From positions 2,790,001 through 2,854,000 of the forward strand of contig NZ_CP010537.1 of the NCBI RefSeq assembly GCF_000832305.1: 64,000 nucleotides of DNA. Direction: 5' to 3'. This DNA comes from Cupriavidus basilensis (GTDB lineage: Bacteria > Pseudomonadota > Gammaproteobacteria > Burkholderiales > Burkholderiaceae). The notes below the pieces were generated by a model. The model had not been told where the DNA came from and ran no database searches. It saw only the letters and a list, made by a program, of their open reading frames with translations. Each line of letters begins with the position of its first letter. Position 1 is the stretch's first letter. Below are positions 26,572 to 35,469 of the stretch, piece by piece. A program made the translations under genes and the position numbers.

Positions 26572-29037
26572 TCACTCCGGATCGATGCGCAGGCGCAGTC
26601 CATCCACGAAAAGACTCTTCTGCAGACCGGTCTTCCCTTCGGCATCGGTGGTGCCACGAATCACACTGCCGTCTTCGCGAATGATGGAGAACGCGCGATT
26701 GCTGACGGGCCGGCCATCGAAGGGCCATTTGAGCGCGTATTGCTCGTCAAAATCGGCGTGCTTCCACGTATTCATCGATTCAGCGAGCGAAGCCGGCCCC
26801 TGACGGCTGAACGCAGCCGATTTGATGGTCCGGTCCCCGCGCGTGCCGTCCTCGATGCCCGTGGACGACAAGCGAAGATAGGAGCCGCCACACTTGAGCA
26901 GCAGCTCCTCCCTGGCCTCGATCACGACGCGCCCGTTTGCACTGCTGATCGTCATGTTCTTATCCGACAGCAAGCGCATCTCGTCGCTCTGTGCCTGGAT
27001 CTCGACCTTGCCCTTTGCCGCAAACAGCTTGATGCCGAGCTTCTGCGCGAACATGGATATCCGTTCGCCTGCCGCAACCGTGAAACGCTTGAGCACGCTG
27101 ATGTCGGCATGGCCGCCAGCGGTGGCGATCAGGTTCTGGGCAGCCGTCAGTTGCAAATCGGAGCCCGAGGCCAGCGCGATGCCCGCCGGTGCGCTGACCA
27201 GTATCCCGGCCTTGTTCAGCGCCGTCAGCGTATCGCTGAGCAGGGCTTTCTGCCTGTTGTAGTCCGCGGCCACCGCTTGCGCCGCATTGGCAGCCGAGGC
27301 CAGCGCTTCGCTCAGCTGGAGGGCTTGTTGCAGCAGGTTCTGCGCAGCTTCCATATCGAGCTGCTGACCACCGGCATTCGGCTGGTCATCCGCCGAAATG
27401 AACACCCCCTTGCCACCCCGGATCGCACCCCAGCCAGAGGTGCGCAGCTCAAAGCCTTCACCGCACTTCTGGCGTTTGGCCGTGACCATATGCCCCAGGG
27501 TCAGCTGGCTTTTGCCCGAATGCTCAGTGGAAATATGGACGTGTTCCTCGTCCTCCCAGTCTTCAATCTGGAATTTGCTGCGGCTCTGCGTCTCGATCAG
27601 ATTGCGCGACTGCCACCGGTCCTGCGTGGTAATCAGGTCCTCCTGCCGGCTGTTATGCAGCGCGTGCGCGATATAGGGCTTGTTCGGGTTGCCGTCGCGA
27701 AAGGCAATGGCGACTTCGGTGCCGTCGATGAGCGGGAAGTGGAACCCGGTTTGCAGGCCGCCGGCAAACGGCTTTGCCAGGGGGATGGCCGCACTTTCCA
27801 TGCCCTTGGGCCACGGCTCAAAATCAAAATCGAAGCGGACGATGTAGTGGCCCGCCTTGGTCAGGTACGCGTGCTTGTATTGGTTGGGCGAGGTGATGCG
27901 CGCGCTCAGCGTGCCCGTTATCTTCGGCCAGTTTTCCTCGTCCAGCGGCAGGCGAAAGCGCCGGTCCGACGGGATGGCCTTGTAAGTGTTGCGGTAAGCC
28001 GCATCACGCCCCCCGGTGTGGATGACTTCGATGATGACCTGCCCGTTGGGGGCTTCGGCCAATGGCTCATCCATGCGCAGGATGCGGCCGGAGTGCGTGC
28101 TGAGCACGTTGCTCTCGCCCGCATAGATCAGCTGGCCGGCCAGCAGGGCCTCGTGGCGCAGTTGCGCCTCCCACTTCGCCTCGGCCGTGTCCAGATGATG
28201 CGTGCCGTAGATATACTGCTGGCCGTAGGTTGTCTTGTCTTTGCGCGCGACGTTGGCCTCGCCCTTGATGGGTTCCCACGCCTGATCCGGGTTGTAGTCG
28301 GCGACCAGGACCGATTCGGGCACGGTCTTGGCGTGCACCTGGATGTCGGATACCGCCTCGATGCCGGCTTCCAGCCCGGCGGTCTCGCGATAGGGCACGC
28401 GCAGCTCTGGCAGGTAGACGTAGTGGTCGATGTCGTCGCCGAAGACGATCATCTCGCCGAACTTTCCCGGGACGAAGTAGCAATACAGCCCCTCCTGGCG
28501 CATCAGCAACTGGACATATTCCCAGTCGGATAGCTGGTACTGGAAGCGGAACTTGTGCTGGGTGTACTTGCGGCGCAGCCTGAGGCGAAACTGGTGGCCC
28601 CGGAGCTCGTGCCGGCGCAGGATGGCCTCGATGATCTCGGGGGCCGTCTTGTTCTGGTAGATGCGCGTGGTCCGCACGAGTTCGAGCCGCGCGGCCAGTG
28701 GCCGGAGCACGATCTCGTAGGCGAAGAAATCGCGCGTGCGCTTCGTGCGCGAGAACGCCGAGATCCACCCCGCGAAGCGGCGCGGTTCGCTACCGTCGCC
28801 GGGGTCAATCACGAAGGTGGCATCCCGATTGAGGTATTCGGCGCGGTCGAGTTCCAGCGGGTGGGTTAGCCGGATGGTGACGGTGTAGAGCTCTCCCAAT
28901 CGCTCGACCGCCTCGAACGACACCATCGACAGCTCGGCCGCGCTGGCCGCGCGGGGGACGTCCAGATGGTAGGCCTGGCGCCTGGGCAGCCTTGCGCCGT
29001 AGGCATCGTATGCATCGAATTCGTCGATAGCGCCCAT
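26572..29037 (-). CDS. vgrG: VgrG type VI secretion spike protein with DUF2345 and C-terminal extension
   Basis: 821 residues. The gp27-like N-terminus (about 20-400: SFEAVERLGELYTVTIRLTHP, FSRTKRTRDFFAYEIVLRP) leads to the gp5-like OB domain (FPLIDGTEVAIAFRDGNPNKPYIAHALHN), then DUF2345 (about 540-750, with SDKNMTISSANGRVVIEA). The last ~60 residues (YALKWPFDGRPVSNRAFSII, then a DAEGKTGLQ loop) look like a small transthyretin-like sandwich, a common effector-docking tail. The start ATG at 29037 is preceded by GGAGAAGAC. First gene of an eight-gene unit ending with the IcmF-like gene. It punctures target cells and carries the lipase, PAAR capping its tip. Confidence 0.93.
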   Translation of the reverse strand: MGAIDEFDAYDAYGARLPRRQAYHLDVPRAASAAELSMVSFEAVERLGELYTVTIRLTHPLELDRAEYLNRDATFVIDPGDGSEPRRFAGWISAFSRTKRTRDFFAYEIVLRPLAARLELVRTTRIYQNKTAPEIIEAILRRHELRGHQFRLRLRRKYTQHKFRFQYQLSDWEYVQLLMRQEGLYCYFVPGKFGEMIVFGDDIDHYVYLPELRVPYRETAGLEAGIEAVSDIQVHAKTVPESVLVADYNPDQAWEPIKGEANVARKDKTTYGQQYIYGTHHLDTAEAKWEAQLRHEALLAGQLIYAGESNVLSTHSGRILRMDEPLAEAPNGQVIIEVIHTGGRDAAYRNTYKAIPSDRRFRLPLDEENWPKITGTLSARITSPNQYKHAYLTKAGHYIVRFDFDFEPWPKGMESAAIPLAKPFAGGLQTGFHFPLIDGTEVAIAFRDGNPNKPYIAHALHNSRQEDLITTQDRWQSRNLIETQSRSKFQIEDWEDEEHVHISTEHSGKSQLTLGHMVTAKRQKCGEGFELRTSGWGAIRGGKGVFISADDQPNAGGQQLDMEAAQNLLQQALQLSEALASAANAAQAVAADYNRQKALLSDTLTALNKAGILVSAPAGIALASGSDLQLTAAQNLIATAGGHADISVLKRFTVAAGERISMFAQKLGIKLFAAKGKVEIQAQSDEMRLLSDKNMTISSANGRVVIEAREELLLKCGGSYLRLSSTGIEDGTRGDRTIKSAAFSRQGPASLAESMNTWKHADFDEQYALKWPFDGRPVSNRAFSIIREDGSVIRGTTDAEGKTGLQKSLFVDGLRLRIDPE

Positions 29038-29395
29038 GTCTTCTCCGTTGTCAGCTTGATCGACCCTGACGCAGGACTCTAAACGGATTCTTTTATGCCA
29101 TAAATATCATGATTGTAATTTCGCAAAAAATATCACTTTTAGCGTAAATTCGTACTCGTCCTATTTATCTCAACGGGCATCCATGCTATGGATCGCGGCG
29201 GCACGCCTTACGGATCGCGTACGGATCGTTGTTGCGAGCACTGGGAATGCGTTGAACCATGCGCCTGGCCCGCTGTGGGCACGGTGCCTGTTGCCGCGGG
29301 CGACCGGGCGGTACCCCACATTGCCGTCATCATCACAATCGCCCCAATCTCTGCAATAGGGCTACACTGAAAACGAGACAACCCTCCGGAGCGCC
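29038..29395. promoter_or_regulatory. Divergent, locally AT-rich promoter region upstream of vgrG
   Basis: 358 bp without a gene. 29080-29165 is very AT-rich for this genome, with runs such as ATTTCGCAAAAAATATCAC, and probably holds the vgrG promoter. The part near 29250-29395 is ordinary and ends with a CCGGAG ribosome binding site for the small protein gene. AT-rich vgrG promoters are often silenced by H-NS-like proteins in this group; that is inference here. Confidence 0.45.
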
Positions 29396-29716
29396 ATGAT
29401 GGACGCCGATGGCCCTCAACGCACCTTTCGCGGTCTTCCTCTGACCCCGGAACAGGATGCGGAAGTCAGGCACTACATCAAGAGGAAAAAGCAGCGCAGT
29501 GCGCCATGGGATACACCTGAGCTGGCCGCCATGCTTGCGGACATGCTGAGGCCGCCAAGCTTTGAGGACGAGGACTTCGAATCCCCCGCCGAAGAAGCCA
29601 ACGCGGACGCCGAGCGCGCGGCGGCTTCGGTGGACGAGGCCATGGATCCGATCGAGGCCGGCGAGGAGCGGATGGCGGCCTGGGAAGCCGAGATGATGAA
29701 GGGCCCCAAGCATTGA
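29396..29716 (+). CDS. Small acidic hypothetical protein
   Basis: 106 residues; two adjacent ATGs at 29396 and 29399 after CCGGAG. The N-terminal half is basic (HYIKRKKQRSAPWDTPELAAMLADML), the C-terminal half strongly acidic and alanine/glutamate-rich and probably helical. No signal peptide, membrane helix or known motif. I do not recognise a family. It precedes the E1alpha gene by 133 bp and may or may not be co-transcribed. Confidence 0.6.
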   Translation: MMDADGPQRTFRGLPLTPEQDAEVRHYIKRKKQRSAPWDTPELAAMLADMLRPPSFEDEDFESPAEEANADAERAAASVDEAMDPIEAGEERMAAWEAEMMKGPKH

Positions 29717-29849
29717 CGTGCAGGTGCCGCGTGCGCATTGCGCGCTCCATGATCCGGAACGCGCACAAATGAAGAGAAAAGAGAAAAGAGAAGAGAAGAG
29801 AAGACAGCCCCCAGTGCAACGACTGGAACACAAGAATAAAGGGCATAGC

Positions 29850-30971
29850 ATGGCGACCGTCGCGACATTCGACATCGAGTACACGCAGTTTCTCGATCCA
29901 CAAGGTGAGCCGACCCAAGCGCTGCCTGCATTTGCGCTCGATCCCGAGGCTCTTCTCCCGCTCTACCGGGCCATGGTGCTCACCCGCCAGTTCGACCTCA
30001 AGGCCATTGCGCTGCAGCGCACCGGCCAGATCGGCACGTTCGCCTCGGCGCTTGGCCAGGAGGCCGTCGGCGTCGGCGTTGCCAGCGCCATGCGCGCGCA
30101 AGACGTGCTCGTGCCGTCCTACCGCGATCACGCCGCGCAGTTCCAGCGTGGGGTCTCCATGACCGAGAGCCTACTGTATTGGGGTGGCGACGAGCGCGGC
30201 AATGCGTTCGCGGCGGCGCCGCATGATTTTGCGAACTGCGTGCCCATCGGCAACCAGGTCTGCCACGCCGCCGGCATCGCCTACGCGATGAAGCTGCGCC
30301 GCGAGCCGCGCGCCACGGTCTGCCTGCTCGGGGACGGCGGCACGTCGAAAGGCGATTTCTACGAAGGCATGAATATGGCGGGCGCCTGGCATGCGCCGCT
30401 TGTGCTGGTCGTCAACAACAACCAGTGGGCGATCTCCATGCCGCGCAGCCAGCAGACCGCCGCGCGCACGCTCGCGCAAAAGGCCATCGCGGCCGGTATC
30501 CCTGGCCTGCAGGTGGATGGCAACGATGTCGTGGCAGTGCGCCAGGTCACGCTCGACGCGCTGGAACGGGCGCGCGGCGGCGGCGGCGCCACGCTGATCG
30601 AAGCGATCACCTACCGGCTTGGCGACCACACCACGGCGGACGATGCCTCGCGCTACCGCGACAGCGAACAGGTCAGGCAGCACTGGCTGCTGGAGCCGGT
30701 GGCCAGGCTGCGCAACTATCTGCTGCGCCTTGGCGCCTGGGATGCGCCACGCGAAGACGCGCTTGCCAAGGATTGCGCGGCGCAAGTGGCGGCCGCGGTG
30801 CAGGCCTACCTGGCAACGCCCCTGCCGGAGACGGCGGCGATGTTCGATTGCCTGTATGCCAGCCTGCCCAAGGCACTGGCGGGGCAAGTGGCCACCGCGC
30901 ATCGCTTTGCCCCGGGGGCCCAGGACAAGGGCAAGGACAAGGACAACGAGAGCGAGCAGGATCATGGCTGA
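29850..30971 (+). CDS. pdhA: 2-oxoacid (pyruvate-type) dehydrogenase E1 component, alpha subunit
   Basis: 373 residues from MATVATFD at 29850; an in-frame ATG at 29769 would add a purine-coded Lys/Arg/Glu stretch and is less likely. The ThDP motif GDGGTSKGDFYEGMNMAG...NNNQWAIS is at about residues 165-195; GQIGTFASALGQEA and the SYRDH region are typical of E1alpha. The C-terminus ends in a charged tail DKGKDKDNESEQD coded by hexamer repeats. With E1beta it decarboxylates pyruvate or a branched/short 2-oxo acid. The start of the next gene lies 8 bases inside this one, so the subunits are coupled. Substrate is not settled by sequence. Confidence 0.88.
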   Translation: MATVATFDIEYTQFLDPQGEPTQALPAFALDPEALLPLYRAMVLTRQFDLKAIALQRTGQIGTFASALGQEAVGVGVASAMRAQDVLVPSYRDHAAQFQRGVSMTESLLYWGGDERGNAFAAAPHDFANCVPIGNQVCHAAGIAYAMKLRREPRATVCLLGDGGTSKGDFYEGMNMAGAWHAPLVLVVNNNQWAISMPRSQQTAARTLAQKAIAAGIPGLQVDGNDVVAVRQVTLDALERARGGGGATLIEAITYRLGDHTTADDASRYRDSEQVRQHWLLEPVARLRNYLLRLGAWDAPREDALAKDCAAQVAAAVQAYLATPLPETAAMFDCLYASLPKALAGQVATAHRFAPGAQDKGKDKDNESEQDHG

Positions 30972-31941
30972 AATCAATCTGGTCGAAGCCGTCAACCAGG
31001 CGCTGGGCCATGCGCTGGCACACGACCCGCGCGTGGTGCTGCTGGGTGAGGACATTGGCGTGAATGGCGGCGTGTTCCGCGCCACGGCGGGGCTGCAAGC
31101 CCGTTTTGGCGCCGAGCGCGTGATCGATACGCCGCTGGCCGAGTCCGGTATCGCCGGGGCTGCGATCGGCATGGCGGCAATGGGGCTGGCGCCCGTGGCG
31201 GAAATCCAGTTCACCGGTTTTATCTACCCGGCCATCGACCACATCATCAATCATGCCGGCCGCCTGCGTCACCGCACGCGCGGCAGGCTGAGCTGCCCGA
31301 TGGTGCTGCGCTCGCCTTATGGCGCCGGCATCCATGCGCCGGAGCATCACTCCGAAAGCCCCGAGGCGATGTTTGCCCATATCCCCGGCATCCGGGTGGT
31401 CATACCGTCCACCCCGGCGCGCGCCTACGGCCTGCTGCTGGCGGCCATGCGCGACCCGGACCCGGTGGTGTTCCTCGAACCCACCCGGCTATACCGCCTG
31501 TTCCGCGAGGAAGTACCGGACAACGGCGAGGCGCTACCGCTCGATACCTGCTTCACGCTGCGCGACGGCGACGACATCACGCTGGTGAGCTGGGGGGCGA
31601 TGCTGCAAGAGACGCAGGCGGCGGCTGACCTGCTGCTGGACGAAGGCATCGCCGCCGCCGTCATCGACGTCGCCACGCTCAAGCCGCTCGACATGGACAC
31701 CATACTGGAATCGGTCGCCAGGACAGGCCGCTGCGTCATCGTCCACGAGGCGCCCCGCAGCGCCGGCTTCGGTGCCGAGATCGCGGCGAACCTTGCCGAT
31801 GCGGGGCTGTACTCGCTGGCCGCGCCGGTGCAGCGCGTCACCGGCTACGACACCGTGGTGCCGATGGCCAGGCTCGAGTACACGTACCTGCCCAGCGTGG
31901 CGCGGATTGCCGACGCGGCCCGCAAGGCCATGGCCGCCTGA
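30964..31941 (+). CDS. pdhB: 2-oxoacid dehydrogenase E1 component, beta subunit
   Basis: 325 residues starting MAEINLVEAVNQAL. Signature regions: LLGEDIGVNGGVFRAT, DTPLAESGIAGAAIGMA, the HHSESPEAMFAHIPG loop and the C-terminal transketolase-like domain with VHEAPRSAGFGAEIAA. It pairs with the upstream alpha subunit to form the heterotetrameric E1, unlike the homodimeric AceE-type E1 encoded at 8768-11470. It is followed 21 bp later by the E2 gene. Confidence 0.9.
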   Translation: MAEINLVEAVNQALGHALAHDPRVVLLGEDIGVNGGVFRATAGLQARFGAERVIDTPLAESGIAGAAIGMAAMGLAPVAEIQFTGFIYPAIDHIINHAGRLRHRTRGRLSCPMVLRSPYGAGIHAPEHHSESPEAMFAHIPGIRVVIPSTPARAYGLLLAAMRDPDPVVFLEPTRLYRLFREEVPDNGEALPLDTCFTLRDGDDITLVSWGAMLQETQAAADLLLDEGIAAAVIDVATLKPLDMDTILESVARTGRCVIVHEAPRSAGFGAEIAANLADAGLYSLAAPVQRVTGYDTVVPMARLEYTYLPSVARIADAARKAMAA

Positions 31942-31962
31942 CGTTTTTTCCCGGGAGCGTTG

Positions 31963-33066
31963 ATGAAGATCTTCAAGTTGCCCGACCTGGGCGAAGGCCT
32001 GCAGGAGGCCGAGATCACCGAATGGCACGTCAAACCCGGTGACACGGTGGCGGCCGACCAGCCGCTGGTTTCGGTCGAGACCGCCAAGGCGATCGTCGAG
32101 ATACCGTCGCCCTACGCCGGGCAGGTCGCCAAGCTGTTTGCCCAGCCGGGCGAGATCGTGCACCTTGGCGCGCCGCTGGCGGGCTTCGAAGGCGCCGGCG
32201 GGCAAGAAGACGCGGGCGCGGTGGTGGGCGATGTCAAAGTCGGCACGCAGGTGGTCGCGGAAGCGCCCGCCGCCCTGTCCCGTGGCGGCGGCGCGGTGCG
32301 GGCCGTGCCGGCCGTGCGCGCCCTGGCGCGCCAGCTCGACGTGGACCTGGCGATGGTCACCCCAACGGGCGCGGACGGCATCATCAGCGCCGCCGATGTG
32401 CGCCGCGTCGCCGCGACGCTGGCGGACCTGGGGCCACCGGAAGTCCTGCGCGGCGTGCGGCGCGCCATGGCGCTGAACATGGCGCGCGCCCAAAGCGAGG
32501 TCGCCGCGGCGACCGTGATCGACGACGCCGATATCCATGCCTGGGCGCCCGGCACCGACACCACCATCCGGCTGGTGCGCGCACTGGTTGCGGGCTGCCG
32601 CGCCGAGCCCGGCCTCAACGCCTGGTATGAAAGCCAGACCGGGCGCCGCCATGTGCCGGCGCGCATCGACGTGGGGATTGCGGTCGACCTGCCCGAAGGC
32701 CTGTTCGTGCCGGTGCTGCGCGATACCGGCAAGCGTGACGCGGCAGACCTGCGGCGCGGCCTGGACCGCATGCGCGCGGATGTGCGCGCGCGCACGATCG
32801 CCCCCGAGGAGATGCGCGGCAACACCATCACGCTGTCCAACTTCGGCATGATCGCCGGCAAGTACGCGGCGCCGATCGTGGTGCCGCCAACCGTGGCCAT
32901 TCTGGGCGCCGGCCGTATCCACGATGCCGTGGTTGCGGCCGGCGGCATGCCCGTCGTGCACCGGATCCTGCCGCTGAGCCTGACCTTCGATCATCGGGTG
33001 GTCACAGGCGGCGAGGCCGCGCGCTTCCTCGCCGCAGTGATCGCGGACCTGGCGCTGGCGGCCTAA
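31963..33066 (+). CDS. pdhC: 2-oxoacid dehydrogenase E2, dihydrolipoyl acyltransferase
   Basis: 367 residues from ATG 31963, with GGGAG upstream. One lipoyl domain at 1-77 with the lipoylated lysine in SVETAKAIVEIPSP; a peripheral-subunit-binding domain at about 113-145 (VRAVPAVRALARQLDVDLAMV); then the acyltransferase core ending in LTFDHRVVTGGEAARF with the catalytic histidine/aspartate motif. It carries the acyl group from E1 to CoA. No dihydrolipoamide dehydrogenase gene follows, so E3 must come from elsewhere in the genome. Last gene of the operon, converging on a Bug gene. Confidence 0.9.
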   Translation: MKIFKLPDLGEGLQEAEITEWHVKPGDTVAADQPLVSVETAKAIVEIPSPYAGQVAKLFAQPGEIVHLGAPLAGFEGAGGQEDAGAVVGDVKVGTQVVAEAPAALSRGGGAVRAVPAVRALARQLDVDLAMVTPTGADGIISAADVRRVAATLADLGPPEVLRGVRRAMALNMARAQSEVAAATVIDDADIHAWAPGTDTTIRLVRALVAGCRAEPGLNAWYESQTGRRHVPARIDVGIAVDLPEGLFVPVLRDTGKRDAADLRRGLDRMRADVRARTIAPEEMRGNTITLSNFGMIAGKYAAPIVVPPTVAILGAGRIHDAVVAAGGMPVVHRILPLSLTFDHRVVTGGEAARFLAAVIADLALAA

Positions 33067-33101
33067 GTCCTGACATCGCAGCAGGCGAGCGCGTGGGCGC
33101 T

Positions 33102-34067
33102 TTACTCCGCGCGGATCCTGGCTTCGGCCACGATCTTGGCGGAGCGCTCCATGTCCTCCTTCTCGAAGCGGGCGAAGTCTTCCGGCGTGCCTGGCGAGAG
33201 CAGGTAGCCCTGCTCGGCCAGCCTGCCGCGCAGCTCGGACGCCAGCGCCTTGTTGACCTCGGCGTTGAGCCGCCTGGTCACATCGGCCGGCAGCTTGGCC
33301 GGACCCCACAGGCCATACCACGAGTAGAACTCATAGCCCGGCACCGTCTCGCCAACGGTCGGCACGTCGGGCATGGAAGGCAGCCTGTCCTTGGAGGTCA
33401 CCGCGACCACGCGCACCATGCCGCTCTTGTGATAGGACAAGGCGCCGAGCACGGGATCGATAAAGCCATCGATGGCGCCACCGATCAGGTCCTGGTAAGC
33501 GGGCGCGGAGCCCTTGTACGGCACCACCAGGTAGTCGATCTTGCCTGCCCGCTTGAGCAGCTCCGTGGACAAATGCCCCGCGGACGCCTGCGAGCCAATC
33601 GCGAACGACATCTTGCCGGGATGCGCCTGCGCGTAGGCGATCAGCTCCTTGATGTTCTTCACCGGCAGGTTCTTGTTGACGCTGACCGCCAGCGGCCCCT
33701 TGCCGACCAGCGCGATCGGCACGAAATCCTTGATCACGTCGTAAGGCGACGATCTCAGGGTCATGGGCGTGGTGGTGAAGGTGGAGGCGCTGAACAGCAG
33801 CGTGTAGCCGTCCGCCGTGCCCTTGGCCACCGCGTCGGCGCCGATGATGCCCTGGCCGCCGGGCCGGTTGTCGACGATAAAGCTCTGGCCGGTTTGCTCG
33901 GAGAGCTTTTGCGCCAGCATGCGGCCGACGGTGTCGGTGGGGCCGCCGGGCGGGAACGGAATGATGACGCGCACGGCTTTGTTGGGGTAACCCTGCGCGA
34001 AAGCGCTGGCGGCCGCGCAGGCCAGCAACGCGCCGGCGGCACTGCGGAAAATCCGGTGGAACAGCAT
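33102..34067 (-). CDS. Bug/TctC-family periplasmic solute-binding protein (tartrate cluster)
   Basis: 321 residues with a signal peptide ending at ASAFAQ. Bug hallmarks: YPNKAVRVIIPFPPGGPTDTVGRM and NRPGGQGIIGADAVAKGTADGYTLL. Downstream of tarD on the same strand, so it probably captures tartrate or a related hydroxy acid; no TctA/TctB membrane subunits are nearby. AGGAGACAAACC precedes the ATG. The 89 bp gap to tarD holds three 12 bp repeats. Confidence 0.86.
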   Translation of the reverse strand: MLFHRIFRSAAGALLACAAASAFAQGYPNKAVRVIIPFPPGGPTDTVGRMLAQKLSEQTGQSFIVDNRPGGQGIIGADAVAKGTADGYTLLFSASTFTTTPMTLRSSPYDVIKDFVPIALVGKGPLAVSVNKNLPVKNIKELIAYAQAHPGKMSFAIGSQASAGHLSTELLKRAGKIDYLVVPYKGSAPAYQDLIGGAIDGFIDPVLGALSYHKSGMVRVVAVTSKDRLPSMPDVPTVGETVPGYEFYSWYGLWGPAKLPADVTRRLNAEVNKALASELRGRLAEQGYLLSPGTPEDFARFEKEDMERSAKIVAEARIRAE

Positions 34068-34119
34068 GGTTTGTCTCCTGTCTCGACTGCAGGTGCGCTC
34101 CTTGGAGGGGCGCGCTTAT

Positions 34120-34155
34120 TTCTTGTCCGTTTTCTTGCCCGTTTTCTTGTCCGTT
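34120..34155. repeat. Three 12 bp repeats (TTCTTGYCCGTT) between tarD and the Bug gene
   Basis: Copies at 34120-34131, 34132-34143 and 34144-34155, differing at one base (TTCTTGTCCGTT, TTCTTGCCCGTT, TTCTTGTCCGTT). They lie just beyond the tarD stop and 52 bp upstream of the next start. Confidence 0.85.
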
Positions 34156-34156
34156 C

Positions 34157-35329
34157 TCAAGGCTGCGCCAGCGCCGACATCTGCGCATACAGATCCGCCT
34201 TGCCCTCAAACCCGATGCCTGGCAGCTCCGGCATGGTGATATGGCCGTCGATCACCTTCACGCCATCGGGGAAGCCGCCGTAAGGCTGGAACAGGTCGGG
34301 GTAGCTCTCGTTGCCGCCCAGGCCCAGGCCGGCGGCGATATTGAGCGACATCTGATGGCCACCGTGCGGGATGCAGCGGCTTGGCGACCAGCCAAAGGTC
34401 TTCAGCACTTCCAGCGTGCGCTCGTACTCCACCAGCCCGTAGGACAGCGCGCAGTCGAACTGCAGGTAGTCGCGGTCCGGGCGCATGGCGCCGTAGCGGA
34501 TCAGGTTGCGGGCGTCCTGGTGGCTGAACAGGTTTTCGCCGGTGGCCATGGCGCCGGGGTAGTACTCGGCAAGCGTGGCCTGCAGGTGGTAGTCCAGCGG
34601 ATCGCCGGCTTCCTCGTACCAGAACAGCGGATAGTCGCGCAGCATCTTGGCGTAGGCGATGGCGGTGTCCAGGTCAAAGCGGCCGTTGGCGTCCACGGCG
34701 AGCTGCGCGTCCGGGCCGATTTCCTGCAGCACGGCCTCGATGCGCGCGCTGTCTTCCTCCAGGCTGGCGCCGCCGATCTTCATCTTGACCACGTTGTAGC
34801 CGCGCTTCAGGTAGGAGCGCATCTCGGCGCGCAGCGCGCCGAGGTCCTTGCCCGGATAGTAATAACCGCCGGCGGCATAGACGAACACGCGCGGGTTGGC
34901 GCTGACGCCGTGGCGCTCGGCCAGCAACTGGAACAGCGGCACGCCGGCGATCTTGGACACCGCGTCCCACACCGCCATATCGATGGTGCCGACCGCGACC
35001 GAGCGCTCGCCATGACCGCCCGGTTTCTCATTGGACATGGTGGCGGCCCACACGCGGTTGGGGTCAAGGTTGGTGCCGGCGTCGTCCAGCAGCGAAGCCG
35101 GATCGGCCGCCAGGATACGCGGCGCAAAACGCTCGCGGATCAGGCCGCCCTGGCCGTAGCGGCCATTGGAGTTGAAGCCGTAGCCAATCACGCGCTTGCC
35201 GTCGCGAAACGCGTCGGTCACCACGGCGACGAGGCTGCTCGTCATCTTCGAGAAATCGATATAGGCATTGCGGATGGGCGACGAAATCGGCTTCGTCACT
35301 TCGCGGATGTCAATGATGCGCACGGACAT
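34157..35329 (-). CDS. tarD: D(-)-tartrate dehydratase
   Basis: 390 residues of the mandelate racemase branch of the enolase superfamily. It follows the characterised Bradyrhizobium TarD almost block for block. Catalytic residues are at the same numbering: K184 in VKMKIGG, metal ligands D213, E239 (WYEE) and E265 (ATGEN), and H322 in PHGGH. The enzyme turns D-tartrate into oxaloacetate plus water. ATG at 35329 is preceded by GGAGACAAGC, directly downstream of an 8 bp repeat array. It lies in a minus-strand operon with an SDR, a DapA-family enzyme and an IclR gene. This is one of the firmest specific calls here. Confidence 0.94.
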   Translation of the reverse strand: MSVRIIDIREVTKPISSPIRNAYIDFSKMTSSLVAVVTDAFRDGKRVIGYGFNSNGRYGQGGLIRERFAPRILAADPASLLDDAGTNLDPNRVWAATMSNEKPGGHGERSVAVGTIDMAVWDAVSKIAGVPLFQLLAERHGVSANPRVFVYAAGGYYYPGKDLGALRAEMRSYLKRGYNVVKMKIGGASLEEDSARIEAVLQEIGPDAQLAVDANGRFDLDTAIAYAKMLRDYPLFWYEEAGDPLDYHLQATLAEYYPGAMATGENLFSHQDARNLIRYGAMRPDRDYLQFDCALSYGLVEYERTLEVLKTFGWSPSRCIPHGGHQMSLNIAAGLGLGGNESYPDLFQPYGGFPDGVKVIDGHITMPELPGIGFEGKADLYAQMSALAQP

Positions 35330-35340
35330 GGCTTGTCTCC

Positions 35341-35437
35341 AGTGTTCTAGTGTTCCGGTATTCCGGTGTTCCGGTATTCCGGTATTCCGATGTATTTCGG
35401 TATTCCGATGTATTTCGGTGTCTTTCGGTAATCAGCG
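35341..35437. repeat. 8 bp tandem array (GGTATTCC type) directly upstream of tarD
   Basis: Units in register: AGTGTTCT 35341, AGTGTTCC 35349, GGTATTCC 35357, GGTGTTCC 35365, GGTATTCC 35373, GGTATTCC 35381, then degenerate GATGTATTTCGGTATTCC copies to about 35437. Only the ribosome binding site separates the array from the tarD ATG. Confidence 0.85.
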
Positions 35438-35469
35438 AATCAGGCGGTTCGATACGTCGGCTGGCGGCG

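Noticed and set aside
26485..28533. 682-codon plus-strand open frame
   Set aside because: Antisense to vgrG, whose domains are unmistakable.
29769..29849. N-terminal extension of the E1alpha gene from the ATG at 29769
   Set aside because: It would translate a purine-only tract into a Lys/Arg/Glu stretch not seen in E1alpha proteins; the ATG at 29850 gives the normal N-terminus.
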